A DNA stretch of 64,000 nucleotides from Agrypnia vestita (Eukaryota > Arthropoda > Insecta > Trichoptera > Phryganeidae), in assembly GCA_016648135.1 (NCBI GenBank), contig JADDOH010010987.1, forward strand, positions 1 to 64,000, given 5' to 3'. The notes below the pieces were generated by a model, which saw only the letters and a list, made by a program, of their open reading frames with translations, was not told the DNA's origin and made no database searches. The position numbers and the translations under genes are program-made. Positions 46,637 to 59,019 of the stretch are shown here, one piece after another; position 1 is the stretch's first letter; every line of letters begins with the position of its first letter.

Positions 46637-47193
46637 TATTATTTAATAACCAAATTAATTAATCAATTAGAAAGACATACAGAAAAATCTAATTCACGAA
46701 AAAATATTAGGTTACTACTGGGATTCGAACCCAGGTCACCTCCTTTCCGGGGCCGGTGCTCTGACCACTAAGCTATAGCAACCCTCTATGTTTCCGTGAA
46801 TATATCGACCCTATATGTAGTTCTTATTTTTATTAATTGATTAATTTTTATTTTTGTCCATAGAGCAATCCACTTTTTTGATACGGTAGTTGAAATTACT
46901 TTGCAATGCCACCGCTAGATGGACGCCATGATTAATTGAATAATTCATTTTTGTTTGAACATACATTTATACAACAGATATTATATATTCAAGAACACAT
47001 TCATATTTGTGAAGTTGTAATTTTTCAGAACAAAGTTCTGTGAAATATTTAATAACCAAATTAATTATTTTTTCGTGAATTAGATTTTTCTGTATGTCTT
47101 TCTAATTGATTAATTAATTTGGTTATTAAATATTTCACAGAACTTTGTTCTGAAAAATTACAACTTCACAAATATGAATGTGTTCTTGAATAT
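46637..47193. repeat. Complex palindromic locus with tRNA-like insert
   Basis: The segment at 46637-46706 reappears inverted at about 47068-47140. A perfect palindrome with 83-bp arms (46985-47067 and 47111-47193) and a 43-bp spacer forms the right part. Between lies a tRNA-like sequence on the - strand (46727-46800). Confidence 0.85.
46727..46800 (-). other. tRNA-like sequence
   Basis: On the - strand gttgcta pairs with tagtaac as an acceptor stem, the D arm gctt/gagc forms, and the T arm CTGGG-ttcgaat-CCCAG is perfect. The anticodon arm does not pair, so this is a tRNA pseudogene or SINE head, not a working tRNA. Confidence 0.5.
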
Positions 47194-47595
47194 ATTATAT
47201 TATTTTTTGATATGATGTTCCAGTTATTGTAAACTATATGGGCCGTTCTCCAGTAACTGTAATCTCGTCCATACAACGCTGTCCTAACCTTATTTTTCCT
47301 GAAAATTAAGAAATGTTTTACTTATTTACAAAAAACAATACTGATTTCCTCTTATTTTGCGATTCATAGGCGATTTTGTAAAAAAAAATGTGATAGAGGA
47401 CTTTTTTACCACCTACACATATGCTGGTCTTTCGAACTCTCGAGAAGACTATTTTTCCTTTCTAGTGTTTAGGAGAAGGATCCCGACGCTTCTAGGCTGT
47501 TCTAGGAGTATCTAGAATGGTGTAGATAATCCTAGAGTGCTGTATGCTGTTCTAGAGCATTGTTCCAAAGTGACACGTTACAAAGGATTCTGATA

Positions 47596-48570
47596 AAGGT
47601 ACTGATACACATGCTCATTAGTGGCACGTGAGCATGCGCAGTATTGAGCTTCTTGAGCCATTGCTATTAATAATAATAATAATAATAATTGGATAACTTA
47701 TATAGCGCCGTTTTCGCGAATACTTACCTCAAGGGCGCTTGAGCATTGAGTTGCATGTGTGTATACGCACATTGCTAACAATGAGTATGCTCATTACTAG
47801 CACGCTCAAAAATCAACCGCCGGTTAATTTATGAGCATGCTAATGTCATTCACCATGAGAAGGGGTATCTTTTGAGCATGTGTGAACAGACTTGCTTAGA
47901 TAATGCTAATGCCATTCGCGTCTAGTAAAGTCGCCGGCAAACTTCTTGAAATTTTTTGGCGTAGTGGGGGGAATGCGCAGAAGACAAAATTTGGGTCTGG
48001 TTGGTGGAATGGTACATGCGCAAACTTCCCCCCACTACGCCGAAAATTTTCAAGATGTTTGCCGGCTACTGTATCGATTATTATCAATGCAATATTCTCA
48101 GTCCGCGACAAATGAAAAAAATATGGCGCGTTGGGGAGATGAAAAAACATTACTTTTCGTGACTTGTTATAGGAATTACGAATGTCTATGGAATACTTGG
48201 TCACCGCTATGTAAGAATACTATATCAAGAAATAATGTTTATGAAACTTTATTAAAAGACATGAATGATTCAAATCTTACAATACAATACAATAAAAATT
48301 ATAAAAACTAAAATCAAAAATGTGCGGATGGAAACTCGAGAAATGTTATGATTTATTGGTTCACTTGAATTTTCTGATTCAGTTTACAAAGTTTCTATTT
48401 TGAACAAGAGCATCTTTATTCTACGACAAGAGAATGCCAGTAATGAGCATGTGTGTTTGATTGTTAGCTTTGAGCATGCTCATTCATGAGCATGATTAAA
48501 ATAAGCATGCTAATAATGAGCAAATGTGCTAATGAGCATGCTCAAAAATAAGCATGTGTATCAGTACCTT
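47596..48570. mobile_element. TIR element with internal inverted repeat and gagcatgc motifs
   Basis: AAGGTACTGATACACATGCT at the left (47596) is mirrored at the right end (to 48570). Inside are many gagcatgc/gcatgctc motifs, a (taa)n tract followed by cttatatagcgccgttttcg, and a second inverted repeat (47933-47972 with 48025-48065, core ggcgtagtggggggaa). No transposase is visible. Confidence 0.6.
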
Positions 48571-48599
48571 AATGCGCATGTCCTAATGATTACCATTTC

Positions 48600-50480
48600 G
48601 TTATAATATGATAGCTAGATCGCAAACATGATTGCTAGCTTCCGGTAACTGGACAAGCACTAGAAGCAAAAAGAAGCAGTTTATATTTTATTATAAATAT
48701 GAACAGTTGTCAGCCCCTGGCTAGTTGAAAAGCCACCATAATGCCTGCCATTTTACCACCGCTCGCTAACAAGGGGCCGACACCGGCCATGACTGTCATA
48801 CCGCCATCTATTGTCGCGCGACTGTACTTTACGGCCGATTACTGTTTCCATACAAAGGTCTAAATTACAAAGCGCGCCTACAATGGGGTGTCATTCTAGG
48901 TTTGTGCAATGGGGGATTATTTGTTTGCTACAGACTCAAATTAGATTTTCAGCTTAAAAATCTAACTTTCTTATCGAACGATAAACAAGACACTTAAACT
49001 ATTTTTAAAACAATAAAATCACTATTAGATATAACATTTTGTCTAATATTCAAAATAATTTTAATCATAATGACAATTTGAACAACTGAAACCAATTAAT
49101 GATTTAAAATTATTTTCTTAAGATTTTCAAATGTGTACATACAAAATAATTTAACAAAACCCACACACGGCACTATCTTAATGCGGTACCTACCGAATGT
49201 GATGAAATGATAAATTTATTGTAATTACTGCCACCTATAGGTGAATGGTTAAAGTTTTTTTTTATAGTTTACTGATTTCGTCTGTAGATGTCTCTACAAC
49301 TAAAAATCGATAATAAAAAATATTAATTTATTAAAATGGCATTAAATTATTCTGTATTGCTGTAATAAACTTAACAGCAATAAAACTAAATTAAATAATG
49401 AAAAAAATAATGGATAATCTACAATGACTGGCCTTGAAATAAATATAAAATTAATGAGCGAGCAAATTCACAACAGTAACGAGAGAATTGATAATATTCT
49501 ATCAATATTTTATATATTTGAAAATATTTATCCGCACATATGTTCCCAATCCCTGCACGCAGAAATTAATACCGGAACCAGATTTTATGTTTGCCTTAAT
49601 AGAACGAACGTTGACCAACATTTAATTAATGATTGATCTACTTATTGGACTATTGAATTGATCTAATGGGATGAAGCACCAAAATCGTGTAATGATGTTT
49701 TGCAATTGTAGATAATTAATTCATATTAAGACGTGTACATTCTTACGCGACATAATAATTTTATATGTGCAAAAAAATGGCACAATTTTTTTTCGTACAA
49801 AATTTGCTGCTCGAATTTAATATTTATATTTTTGTTCACTTCCCATGTAAAAAATTGAAAATCAATAAACTCAATTAGGAGCATGTCTGAATTCTGATTT
49901 GTTTATGATTCGAATCTTTTTCATTTACTACTTACCCATTTATGATATACCTACCAACCTATCCAAATGAGAAATAAATTTATGAAAAACTGGTATAGTA
50001 AACGGAAGCATACTTTTAATTAAAATCTTTATTTCCATAAGTAGTTCTTGATGATATTTTATTGAATTCATGTCCAGAATCCCGGTTATCTGTGTTTAAG
50101 GATACCTACGAAGATGAATAATCCTTATACATACTGAGGATGGACGATAGGTGGTCTAATGATTGAGGGCGGGCCTGACTATAATAACGGTATCCATATC
50201 TCGGGGCGAGGTTATGACCATCGCAGAAACAGATATGTAAAGCATAGAACACAGAAACACCTACCTACCAATAGAGTTTAAGATTGTAGGTAAATAATTA
50301 TTTAAAAGTTCAAGTAGGTACTTAATATTTTATTTACTATTTACTACTTAATTTTGTAAGTAAATAATTAAATGAATTGGCGTTTACTTTGTGGAAATCC
50401 ATTTTTAATAATTATATGAATAAAATACAAACTTCTTTCATGTAATTATTGAAGAATTAATCGAGAAATAAGTGTCGTCG
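48600..50480. other. Intergenic DNA, no gene supported
   Basis: AT-rich with a short GC-balanced patch at 48700-48900. An open frame at 49424-49636 has no recognisable domain and AT-driven composition. Confidence 0.4.
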
Positions 50481-50483
50481 GCA

Positions 50484-50505
50484 GGTTAGGTTAGGTTAGG
50501 TTAGG
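50484..50505 (+). repeat. (TTAGG)4 telomere-type repeat
   Basis: ggttaggttaggttaggtta continuing to ttagg gives four TTAGG units, the insect telomere motif, at an interstitial place. Confidence 0.8.
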
Positions 50506-50509
50506 CTTT

Positions 50510-52050
50510 CATCCCGTTTGTGCTTTCCTATTAACAATCCATCTCCCTTGCTTTATTCCAGTAATTTTTACTCTCATTCCTACTTGATTCCAGCGATTTG
50601 CGTTTGGATCGTATAGTATATTTTTACTTTTAAAAATATATGGAACTTGATGAATACGAAATACAAATCCATCCAAAATGATATAAAATGCTGGAGAAGC
50701 TGTGAGGAAAATTCGACGCCGCTGAATTTCGCTAGCATTGCTAGACCACCGCCATATTTTTTTTCAGTGAATCTACATGTATAGTTTACTACAACGCATT
50801 TCTGCAGAACAGAATACCGCGACTTTTCAAAAGTATACAAAACTGAAGAATATTCCCTTCCAAGTCAACAGTTTCGCTAACAACCTCCGATGCACGTGGA
50901 ATTATAATAATCCCTTCCGGCGGCGCGCGCCGCCAGCACTTCCGCCCGCCACGTGGGGCCACGTAGCCGGAGACAGCGACCCTGGCGAGGGTGGGGGCAA
51001 TCGGGGGAAGTATTGGATTAGAAAGATAAGCATTCTATTATTTTGATACATACTTTTCATAGATTATTTCGATACAGATATCCAACTAATTATTGCATCC
51101 AATTGTGCACGCTTGACGTACCTAATATGGTACATATTTCTAAATATTTACAATACAATGCACACTCAAATAAATATTCATAAATTTTACACTCAAATGG
51201 CATAGGATTATAGTTAGATATATTAAAAATTTTAGAAATAAGAAGAAGTGTTAAAAGCACAATAAATATTATAAATATCCAAATCGTATTTGCATATAGT
51301 AATATTTTAAATTTGTTTTCACATTAGTTACAAATTATTATTTATTTATGTTATTAATCCCCAATATATTTATTTTTTGTTTTGTTTATATCTATGTAAA
51401 TGAAGATCAGTAGGTACCTACTCTTCATTTAATTTGAATTGGTAAATAGAACATTTGAATTTGTGTGCAAATTCTTAAACAACGGACAATCGACCAATTC
51501 TGAAAATTTTGTTTTATTAATAATATATCTACAGGTGAATGATATTTAATAATTTTGGTGAAATAATAGCTTTAAATGTTGTTTCTCTTTTCAGGTGTGA
51601 TATGTACTGTTATTGTTTTAAATTTTAATGTCAAATATTATGTTCTTTCGTTTAATAAAATATATTCTCTTTTCAGAGCAACGCAAAACAGCTTTTATTT
51701 ACACAAAGTAGCAAATCTTTCAGAAAACCATATTATATCTATACTGCCAATTTAAATAATTTACCATTATAATTTATTTAACCAAATAATTTAAAGTTAA
51801 CATTGCATCCCGATGAAGAGATGATTGGCCCCGAAACACGATGAAAATTCAATAAATAATGGTTTTATGCTCGTTTTATGCAAAGTGTTTTCTTAAATAT
51901 TTATTTATTTATTTGAAAATTAAATTGATTTTTGTTAAAAGTTTTTATATATGTGGATGCGGCGCGCATTTAGTTCTTTGAGATAAACTGAACTCGACTA
52001 GAATTTATAAGTAATAAATCAAAATAATATTCCTATCACTCGTATTACAG
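50510..52050. other. Intergenic DNA with a GC-rich patch
   Basis: A GC-rich patch at 50920-51010 (cggcggcgcgcgccgcc, cacgtggggccacgt) stands out. The remainder is AT-rich. A Penelope-type terminal remnant is likely near 51665-51900. Confidence 0.4.
51810..51840 (+). ncRNA. Weak hammerhead-like motif
   Basis: CCGATGA (second core base changed), an unpaired-looking gagatgattggcccc, then GAAACACG. The context (aataaataatggttttatg...) resembles the other Penelope-type ends. It is the poorest of the set. Confidence 0.25.
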
Positions 52051-52129
52051 AGGGTGTCTCGTAGCTATTAGCAAGATTCTTTACGCTTTGGGTGAAATTT
52101 CAACAAGAGGTAAACGACATCAATCCTTG

Positions 52130-52520
52130 CATTTTTAATGATTTTTTATCTTCTTCTTCTTCTTCTTTTATTAGATCCTTGATTTGTATTGACAGGTCAG
52201 TTCTGGTCTTCGAATGAGAACGTCCAGCTCTCTCCATCTCTTTGGTGGTCTCCCTGGCGCCCTCTGAAAACCCGCGCATCACGGCTCTGGGAAGTCTTGT
52301 CTGGTCCATTCTCTCGAAATGGTTCATTCAGAACCGTCTAGTATGTTGCAGGTTCTGCGGATATCCGCATTGGGTACTCTGTCTCTGAGGGTCTTGCTCG
52401 CAATGAATCTTAGGGTCTTCATCTCGGTAGTTCTGTGAAGGTGTTTGATTCTCATCGCGTCCGCTCTTGCTTCGATACCATATGTTATGATAGGTCTTAT
52501 GCATGTTTAATAATATATTC
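52130..52520 (-). mobile_element. LINE C-terminal relic
   Basis: The - strand translation has PIITYGIEARADAMRIKHLH, then RTTEMKTLRFIASKTLRDRV, then after a break HFERMDQTRLPRAV and ARETTKEMERAGR. These are the (R)PI-x-TYG, E-x-K-x-LR and H-x-x-RM blocks of an RTE-like LINE. They lie between inverted ends (tgtctcgtagctatta near 52056 and aatagctactagaca near 52780). Confidence 0.7.
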
Positions 52521-53349
52521 TGACTTTGCTTTCTACTAGCATATGCTTATTGGCCCATACAGTGTCTCTTAAGCATCCGGAGATAACCGTTGCTTTGTTT
52601 GTCTGTCTCTTTTTTTTTATATTCGATATAAATTATTTTCGTGATAGTCTAACATTTTACAATAGATGTAACATTTTACAATGTCTTTTAAAAGCAAACT
52701 TTGATTTCGACTAGGTATCATCTTAACCATTAACATTTCAAATATTTTCTATGCTTAATTGATTGAAGAAGACCGATTTCTAATAGCTACTAGACACCCC
52801 CGTATACATAATATATATTCAGAATATAACAGAACCTGATCATAAAACTTTAAAAAAATTAGATTACTGATTAAATTATGAGTCGAAAACGTTCAAGAAA
52901 CAATGTCCTAATATCAATATTAATGAAGATTATCGACTTCAAATTATTACCAAATAAGTACAACTTATATCGAATACCAAAAATTCATAAATTTAAATAA
53001 GACAAATAAAATTATTTAAATCTGGCAAAAAGTTTTCAGTTAATATAACGTCAGGTATTTATTTTAATATTAAAGAATATGTATAATAATTCTAATTACA
53101 TAGTACATTGTAATATTTTTACGTGGATCCCTACCTATACTTGCATCATTTTCTTGCTGCTAAAGTTTCCTTTCCCGCTGGCAGAGGATAATTGGGCGCT
53201 GCTCTACGTCGATAAACTGTCATACGGAGCTAACGTTCAGCGTGCATAATCGCAACGGATGCAATTAAACGAGAGATGCATGGCCTGTTGCACTACGGCT
53301 GCATGCAGTGGCGTAGGATAGGAAATATATTAAAATTTAAAATAATTGC

Positions 53350-53500
53350 CCATGTGCATTATTTATTATTATAAATGCAACTTTTGCAATATGGCATAAT
53401 CGGGTGGGGTGCAGCTATAAATATTATTCATTACCAATATATACTATTCAGAGATTAATAATTAAAATCATATTTAAGTTTCGACTATCACACTACACAG
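53350..53500 (+). mobile_element. Short LINE relic
   Basis: ATG-CAA... translates as MQLLQYGIIGWGAA, equivalent to SVLQYGIISWGSAF of the LINE at 20273-23312, and a following QRLIIKIIF is present in another frame. Confidence 0.6.
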
Positions 53501-53659
53501 TTAACCCTAAAAGGATACGGTTAGTCATTTCGACTAACACGGCGAACATCTGTTGCTTTCTCTTTCGAACTATTGAGTGTATCGCGTTGATTCTTTGTCT
53601 CAATTCAGTCACCGAGAGGACGTTGGAAGTGACGGCTATGTCACGCTGGTAAGTACAGC

Positions 53660-55560
53660 CATTTTCGAAATTCGGTGAACTTGTTAGACTAATTGACTAA
53701 TAAAAAGCCACCGCGTAGAAAAATATCAAAATTCTTTTACGGTTAAAAAAAAGTACAACAAATACTCCCCTGTAAGAAAAATAAAAAGTTTTTAAATGTC
53801 TCTACGATACAATTTCGTGCTCATTTTCATTTCATATACTTGGCTGGATCTTCACCTCATTTTCTTGCGACTCATATTCACGCATATGTATATATTGTAT
53901 CAATTCTCATTATATTTCTCGTATTATACTATTGTTAACAGTGAAGCGGTTTTGTGTAGACACCTTCCCGCGCCGCTTGCGCGCCGTGATTGATAATCGT
54001 GAAATTATGCGGAGCATTGGTTTGTATGTTCCTGATAGACCTTAGATAGCGTCAGCATAGATTATATCACATTCCAATATACAGCACTAACCTGCAAATG
54101 GTTATGCCTGCTGGAAGAGCTACCGATGTGCTGCACAATATCGATTTGTTTCATATCTCTGAGAGAGTTTTTCGAAGCAGAATTCTCCTACACCTTGACT
54201 GTTACCTGTTATCTGCCAAAATCTTTCTAATTCAAATGTTCTATTATTCATCCTTCTTACATTCATTAGTGTACATCAACAAAAAATATTTCAGGTTTCA
54301 TATATACTCATAACGTAGTTCTGGCGGTCGCTGGCTCTTATGTATATGTATAGGTACCCGGCTGGACTATATAATATGTAGGTATAGAAGTAAATTGGTA
54401 GGTGTAATGAATTGGATCCTCAAATTTAGCTAGAAACATTAAATTCATATAATACATATTTTTGATGTGCAACATCTTTCCTCTCCCTTTCCTGCAATCT
54501 GTGGCAGTGATTTCGTAAAAAAGGGCGGAAATGCGTAACAGGAAATAAGACGCGCGCAATTTCATTTAACATCGAAGATCAGCGACAAAAATCATCGTTT
54601 ATAAACAAATCAATGTCTAGCAAGTGCCATCATAGCGAAGACGCACACTACCAGCCAATGCTTCTGATTTTGTATATGTGTTACGTGGCTGGTGTCAAGC
54701 GTGTGGATGTAGTAACTTTGATATATTTTGGCTTGAAACTATGCAATAAATACTTAATTTTTTTTACATTAATGTAAATAATACCAGAAATACCTTTAAT
54801 GATTTACATTCTCAAATTTTATGTAATTTTTGTATAATTTTTAAATATTTATTCAATGTTTTCATACATGGCCCAGTACCGCCATCAATGAAAATAAATA
54901 AAACATATAATTGACCAAACACATTTCTAAACAAAATGCGTAGATATACGGTACCTACCTAGTGCGGCAAAATTCAATAATAATAAATGCACATACATTT
55001 TCTTAATTTGTGTTTACTAATTAATAAATATATAATAAATAAATAAATAAATATAGGTATTAGCATTTTAAAATTCTGTTTAACTGCTTTGCTTGCATTT
55101 AAACAAACGCTAAAATGATATTTTTAATTGTGAGATTTACAATTAAAAATAAAAGTATAGACAGTATTGCTCAATTGATATTTATAATTGTGAGATGTCA
55201 AATGTTACACATCTATGCGACTACTGTAAGGCTCGCTCTTTTTTTTTTAAATCTAAGTAATTATCAAGTGACATTACATTTATATAATTGTGAAGCAAAC
55301 TACATTGTAATTCATGTAGACTTGTCATGCTTATAAATGTGAATTAATTAAAATTTTGCATGTTCCTATTGTGCACAACCTGATTATTAATTAAGATAAA
55401 TTATAGAAGTCTCACAGAGACGAAATAAAATCTCATATTTCTCCATTTTAACGAAATAATTAGTTGCTTTATATAAAGTCTATTTATGATGAAGTAAAGA
55501 ATTAAGATATTAATAAAGAATGTTGAACTGGTCTTAACAAAGTTAATATAATTAAAAAAG
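53660..55560. other. AT-rich DNA, no gene supported
   Basis: Open frames here have no domain and no coding bias. A GC-rich patch (ttcccgcgccgcttgcgcgc near 53967) is brief. Confidence 0.4.
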
Positions 55561-55574
55561 GGATGCTCAGATGG

Positions 55575-55815
55575 TTTAGTCATGTTAAGTGAATTTCTTT
55601 TATTTTTCAGAAAGAGATGGGTACCGCGGAAGACGTGGGATGACCAGAATGACCAGACACTGAAATAATATATGATCCTGTACGGAGTCCCAACAATCGT
55701 CGAGCTTGCGTGCCAAGATGTAATGAATGTGGATGAGGCGAGAGTTGTGTGTCAGTACAGAAGAGTTTGGCGCTCTATCCTATCTGCCTACCCTCTCGGT
55801 TATACGGCGTGATGG
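55575..55815 (+). mobile_element. LINE 3' end relic
   Basis: The translation includes RKRWVPRKTWDDQND, VPTIVELACQDV, ARVVCQYRRVWRSILSAYPL and a TA-type end. It matches the order of the relic at 27150-27460 (RPRKTWHDQI; TIVELVREDV). Confidence 0.75.
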
Positions 55816-55829
55816 TAAGTAATAAAATA

Positions 55830-58030
55830 AGTAAGATGAAGCAAATTTTATTGAAATTACTACTCGCAAGAAAACCATGTTCATCTGTATGGATGCAATT
55901 TAAATATTTTTAATGTTGTGTGTATTTACATTTCGCACGCTACTGCACCGACGCCGAGTAGGTAAGGAATTATTATGTCGCTATATGCAACAATTTTAAA
56001 AGTGCACCAAATTTGTTCGTTTTAGAAAGATGATTATTTTATGTAAATAATTATAAACAGGCGGGTAGTCAATACCTACATTGAAGCATGAATTTTGATA
56101 AAACATAAAGGTATTTTAGAAAAAAAACTAATCATATTCAATTAGACGTTCTTTATCTTCTGAAGTACAGAACGCAACTTATTAATCAGCAACCTTCTAA
56201 AATACAGAACGCTTAAAATAAGCGTTTTATCGTTAGAAAACAACATTCAAAATATTTATTTATTTTAGACTTACTACTTGCGAAAAGAACGGTTAAATTT
56301 TTGGCGTGCAGAAATATTTAATAAACAAAAATAAATTGTCATTGTCAAACACCCATATTGAAGAGTTTTTGTATCGGCCACGTTTATCACTTTCATAAAA
56401 AAATTACAACATGTTTACGCTGAAATTTTCCACGCATTTGATCTGATTGCAAACTGCATTCATTTCCTGTATACGACACGTGTTGATCACGTGTCCGTCA
56501 TTATTACCGCCATTATCCAGCGTTGCTGATTTTTGAAAGGTCTCCTTTGAAAATCAATTGGCTTCGCGTATGGATTATTTTGATACATATCCTTATAAAT
56601 TAAATTGCTTCTATAATCGATCTGCTAAATTAATCTAAGTTAATTAAAATTAAAAGGAAAAGCAGATCGCTAGGGAAGTCCCTTGGGCGTTGGCAAGTAA
56701 AGTGGTGGTAAAGGGCGTCCAATTCTAAGGAGCGACAATTGAGCACAGAATTTGAAAATTAGATTATAAACAAATATTAGAATTTTGTATAAAAAAGCGA
56801 GCAAAAAAGGGCACTTTAAGGCTCCATTTCTCAATATTGTGCGAATACAACCGACAAAAATGTGTTGGAAAAAAATCAATGGGCAAAACCGATAAAATCA
56901 CATTGCAAAAATTAATGAAATTAGAACCAAAAAAGCGACTTATAAAACGAATATTAAAAATTTATTTACTTTGATACAAGTCAAAACAGTTAATGAAAAC
57001 CGTGCAGAAATTTGAACCTGATTTTTTTTCTTAAGTTAGTTAATATGACACTCCTTTATATTGACTAGTACCTTTCATTTTACTTTCTACAATCTATTAC
57101 TCATATATTATCCATAATAACTTACATATTTACATTTACATATTCTATAGTATTATACAGTCTATAATACATCTTAATCTATAATATAATCTAATCTATG
57201 GTACAATCTATATTGCAATATATAATGCATATTATGCTCTACAATTCTAAACTATTTTTGCAATAATAATAGCATTTGTTTTTAAAATCAGTCATCTTAA
57301 TTATATTCTTCATGTGTTCCGGCATCTCATCATATATATTTTTACCTCTCTGTACATTAGACAATTCTGTGTATACGCTTTTTTCTTATATGGTTATCTT
57401 ATTCTATTCCTATTTGTGATGTTATAGTATGTATTAAATATATAGATATAGATATATAGATGATATAGACTAGGATATAGAGACATAGATATTATTTTAT
57501 ATATATATATATGCAGTATATGTATAGATAAATATTATATATATATAATATATTATATATATATATATATATATTATATATTATTCAACTTGTATGAAAG
57601 CGAATGAATTTACAATATTCTATTATAATTTGTGTCATGATAGTATTAACATTCTATAAAAAAAGATTTTTTTTAAAAAAGGTAACTTTGATATCACTTA
57701 TTTCCTTAACTGTTAACATTTCACCCAAAGTGTAAAGAATATTTTGTCTTCAAAAATGAATAAAGAAGACCCTTCAGAAGTTTTTGCTGATAGCTACGAA
57801 TCTTGTATATAACTTATAAATAATAATATATAACTTATAATAATATATAAACACTGTGTAGTTGTAAATTTAAGTACTCGAATGTGTAAAAATGTTGAAA
57901 TATATTTACCCTATTATTTATTTAGGACGGGAAAGAACTACTTTCCGCTTTGAATCTCTGAATTTAATTATTTAGCAATTACTTCGCGGTGACACATTTT
58001 AATTTTATTATTTTATTTTTTTTAAATGTA
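55830..58030. other. AT-rich DNA with microsatellite
   Basis: There is no gene. A TA/TATAGA microsatellite occupies about 57430-57590. MITE-like arms (ttgatacaagtcaaaacagt near 56970; cttgtatgaaagcgaatga near 57590) surround it. Confidence 0.5.
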
Positions 58031-58059
58031 CTACACACACAATATTTGAGTAATTTATT

Positions 58060-58100
58060 ACTTGTATAGTTTCAAGAGAAACATTTTCTCTCATCATCAG
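58060..58100 (-). ncRNA. Hammerhead-like motif with canonical CTGATGA
   Basis: The - strand has CTGATGA (58094-58100), an extra T, stem (G)AGAGAAA/TTTCTCT(T) with ATG loop, GAAA (58070-58073), then ACT-ataca-AGT as a 3-bp stem III with a 5-base loop. It is the most canonical core in the window. Stem I is weak at its inner end. Confidence 0.5.
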
Positions 58101-58857
58101 GTCACTAACTTACATACAAAATTGTTTCAATTTATTGGAACAAATTTGTTTTTGCAAGGGGCCGCGCGGTGGGGAGATTTTTATTATTATTAACGGGAAC
58201 AGGTCAGGATCGGGGAAGCATTTTGAAATATAATTATTCTCTGAATCTGTTTTCTGGCATAAAAGTAAAGCAAGAAAATACCAAAAACAAACGCGTAACG
58301 TTCAATCCTCTATCTACCCTTATTGAAATATCGCGGATCGTTAAACACCCTCACAGAATAGACTTGTGCAAATTGTACCAGTATACTTATATCCGTGTAT
58401 AAACGTACTAACCCCACAAATAGGCTTACACGGCGGTTAAATAATATTCCAACTTAGGAGAAGTAGATCGTATTTCTAATTCGGTAACTGCGGCTCCAAG
58501 GGGCCGAGCAGTGGCGAGTGGCCGCCCGTCGAGGAGCCTCGCGTGTGCGTGGGCGAGCAATCTAATTTGATGTGTCACAACCCTCACAGGATTCAGGAAT
58601 GCGCAGCCATATTATATCAAAAATCTTTTATTTCCATCGAATATTTTTTCCAGACGTATGGATATTTTTCGCTGATTATCGTGTCGAAAAGACAAAAATA
58701 CTTGTAGGCAACGTACCAATTACAACACAGTGAAAATCTTAATAAATTAAACATAATAATTTCGTTGTCAGTCCGTCTGTCTGTTTGTCTGTCCTAATAA
58801 CGTCCGTAATTCAGTTCGAATTCACGGCTGAAAAAAAACTAAATTAAACGCCCGGAG

Positions 58858-59010
58858 ATGGACCTTGAACCCCGCGCCATCAAACCCGAAGGCGGCAACG
58901 ATAGCGATGGTGCTGTCGCCGAGCCTGCATTACCCGTCAAAAATACAGTACATATAGGAATCAGCAAAGACGCAAACTATTTCACGTTCCGCGCAATCGC
59001 CAGGGTTTAG
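58858..59010 (+). CDS. Small open frame of 50 codons, unknown
   Basis: ATG at 58858 to TAG at 59010. The product starts MDLEPRAIKPEGGNDSDG, continues AVAEPALPVKNTVHIGIS and ends FRAIARV. Composition (GC-rich codons, G/A/P/E-rich) is unlike the AT-driven frames around it. It follows a poly-A tract (aaaaaaaac), which may mark a retroposed piece. No domain is recognised and no neighbouring exon is identified. It may be a lone exon, a retrocopy fragment or chance. Confidence 0.25.
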   Translation: MDLEPRAIKPEGGNDSDGAVAEPALPVKNTVHIGISKDANYFTFRAIARV

Positions 59011-59019
59011 AATAGTACA

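Noticed and set aside
46727..46800. Functional tRNA gene
   Set aside because: The acceptor, D and T arms pair but the anticodon arm does not, and it sits inside a repeat.
49424..49636. 70-codon + strand frame
   Set aside because: AT-driven composition (I, N, Y, K), no signal peptide or domain, and no neighbouring exon.
50777..51046. Frame crossing the GC-rich patch
   Set aside because: The open length reflects GC content; no recognisable protein.
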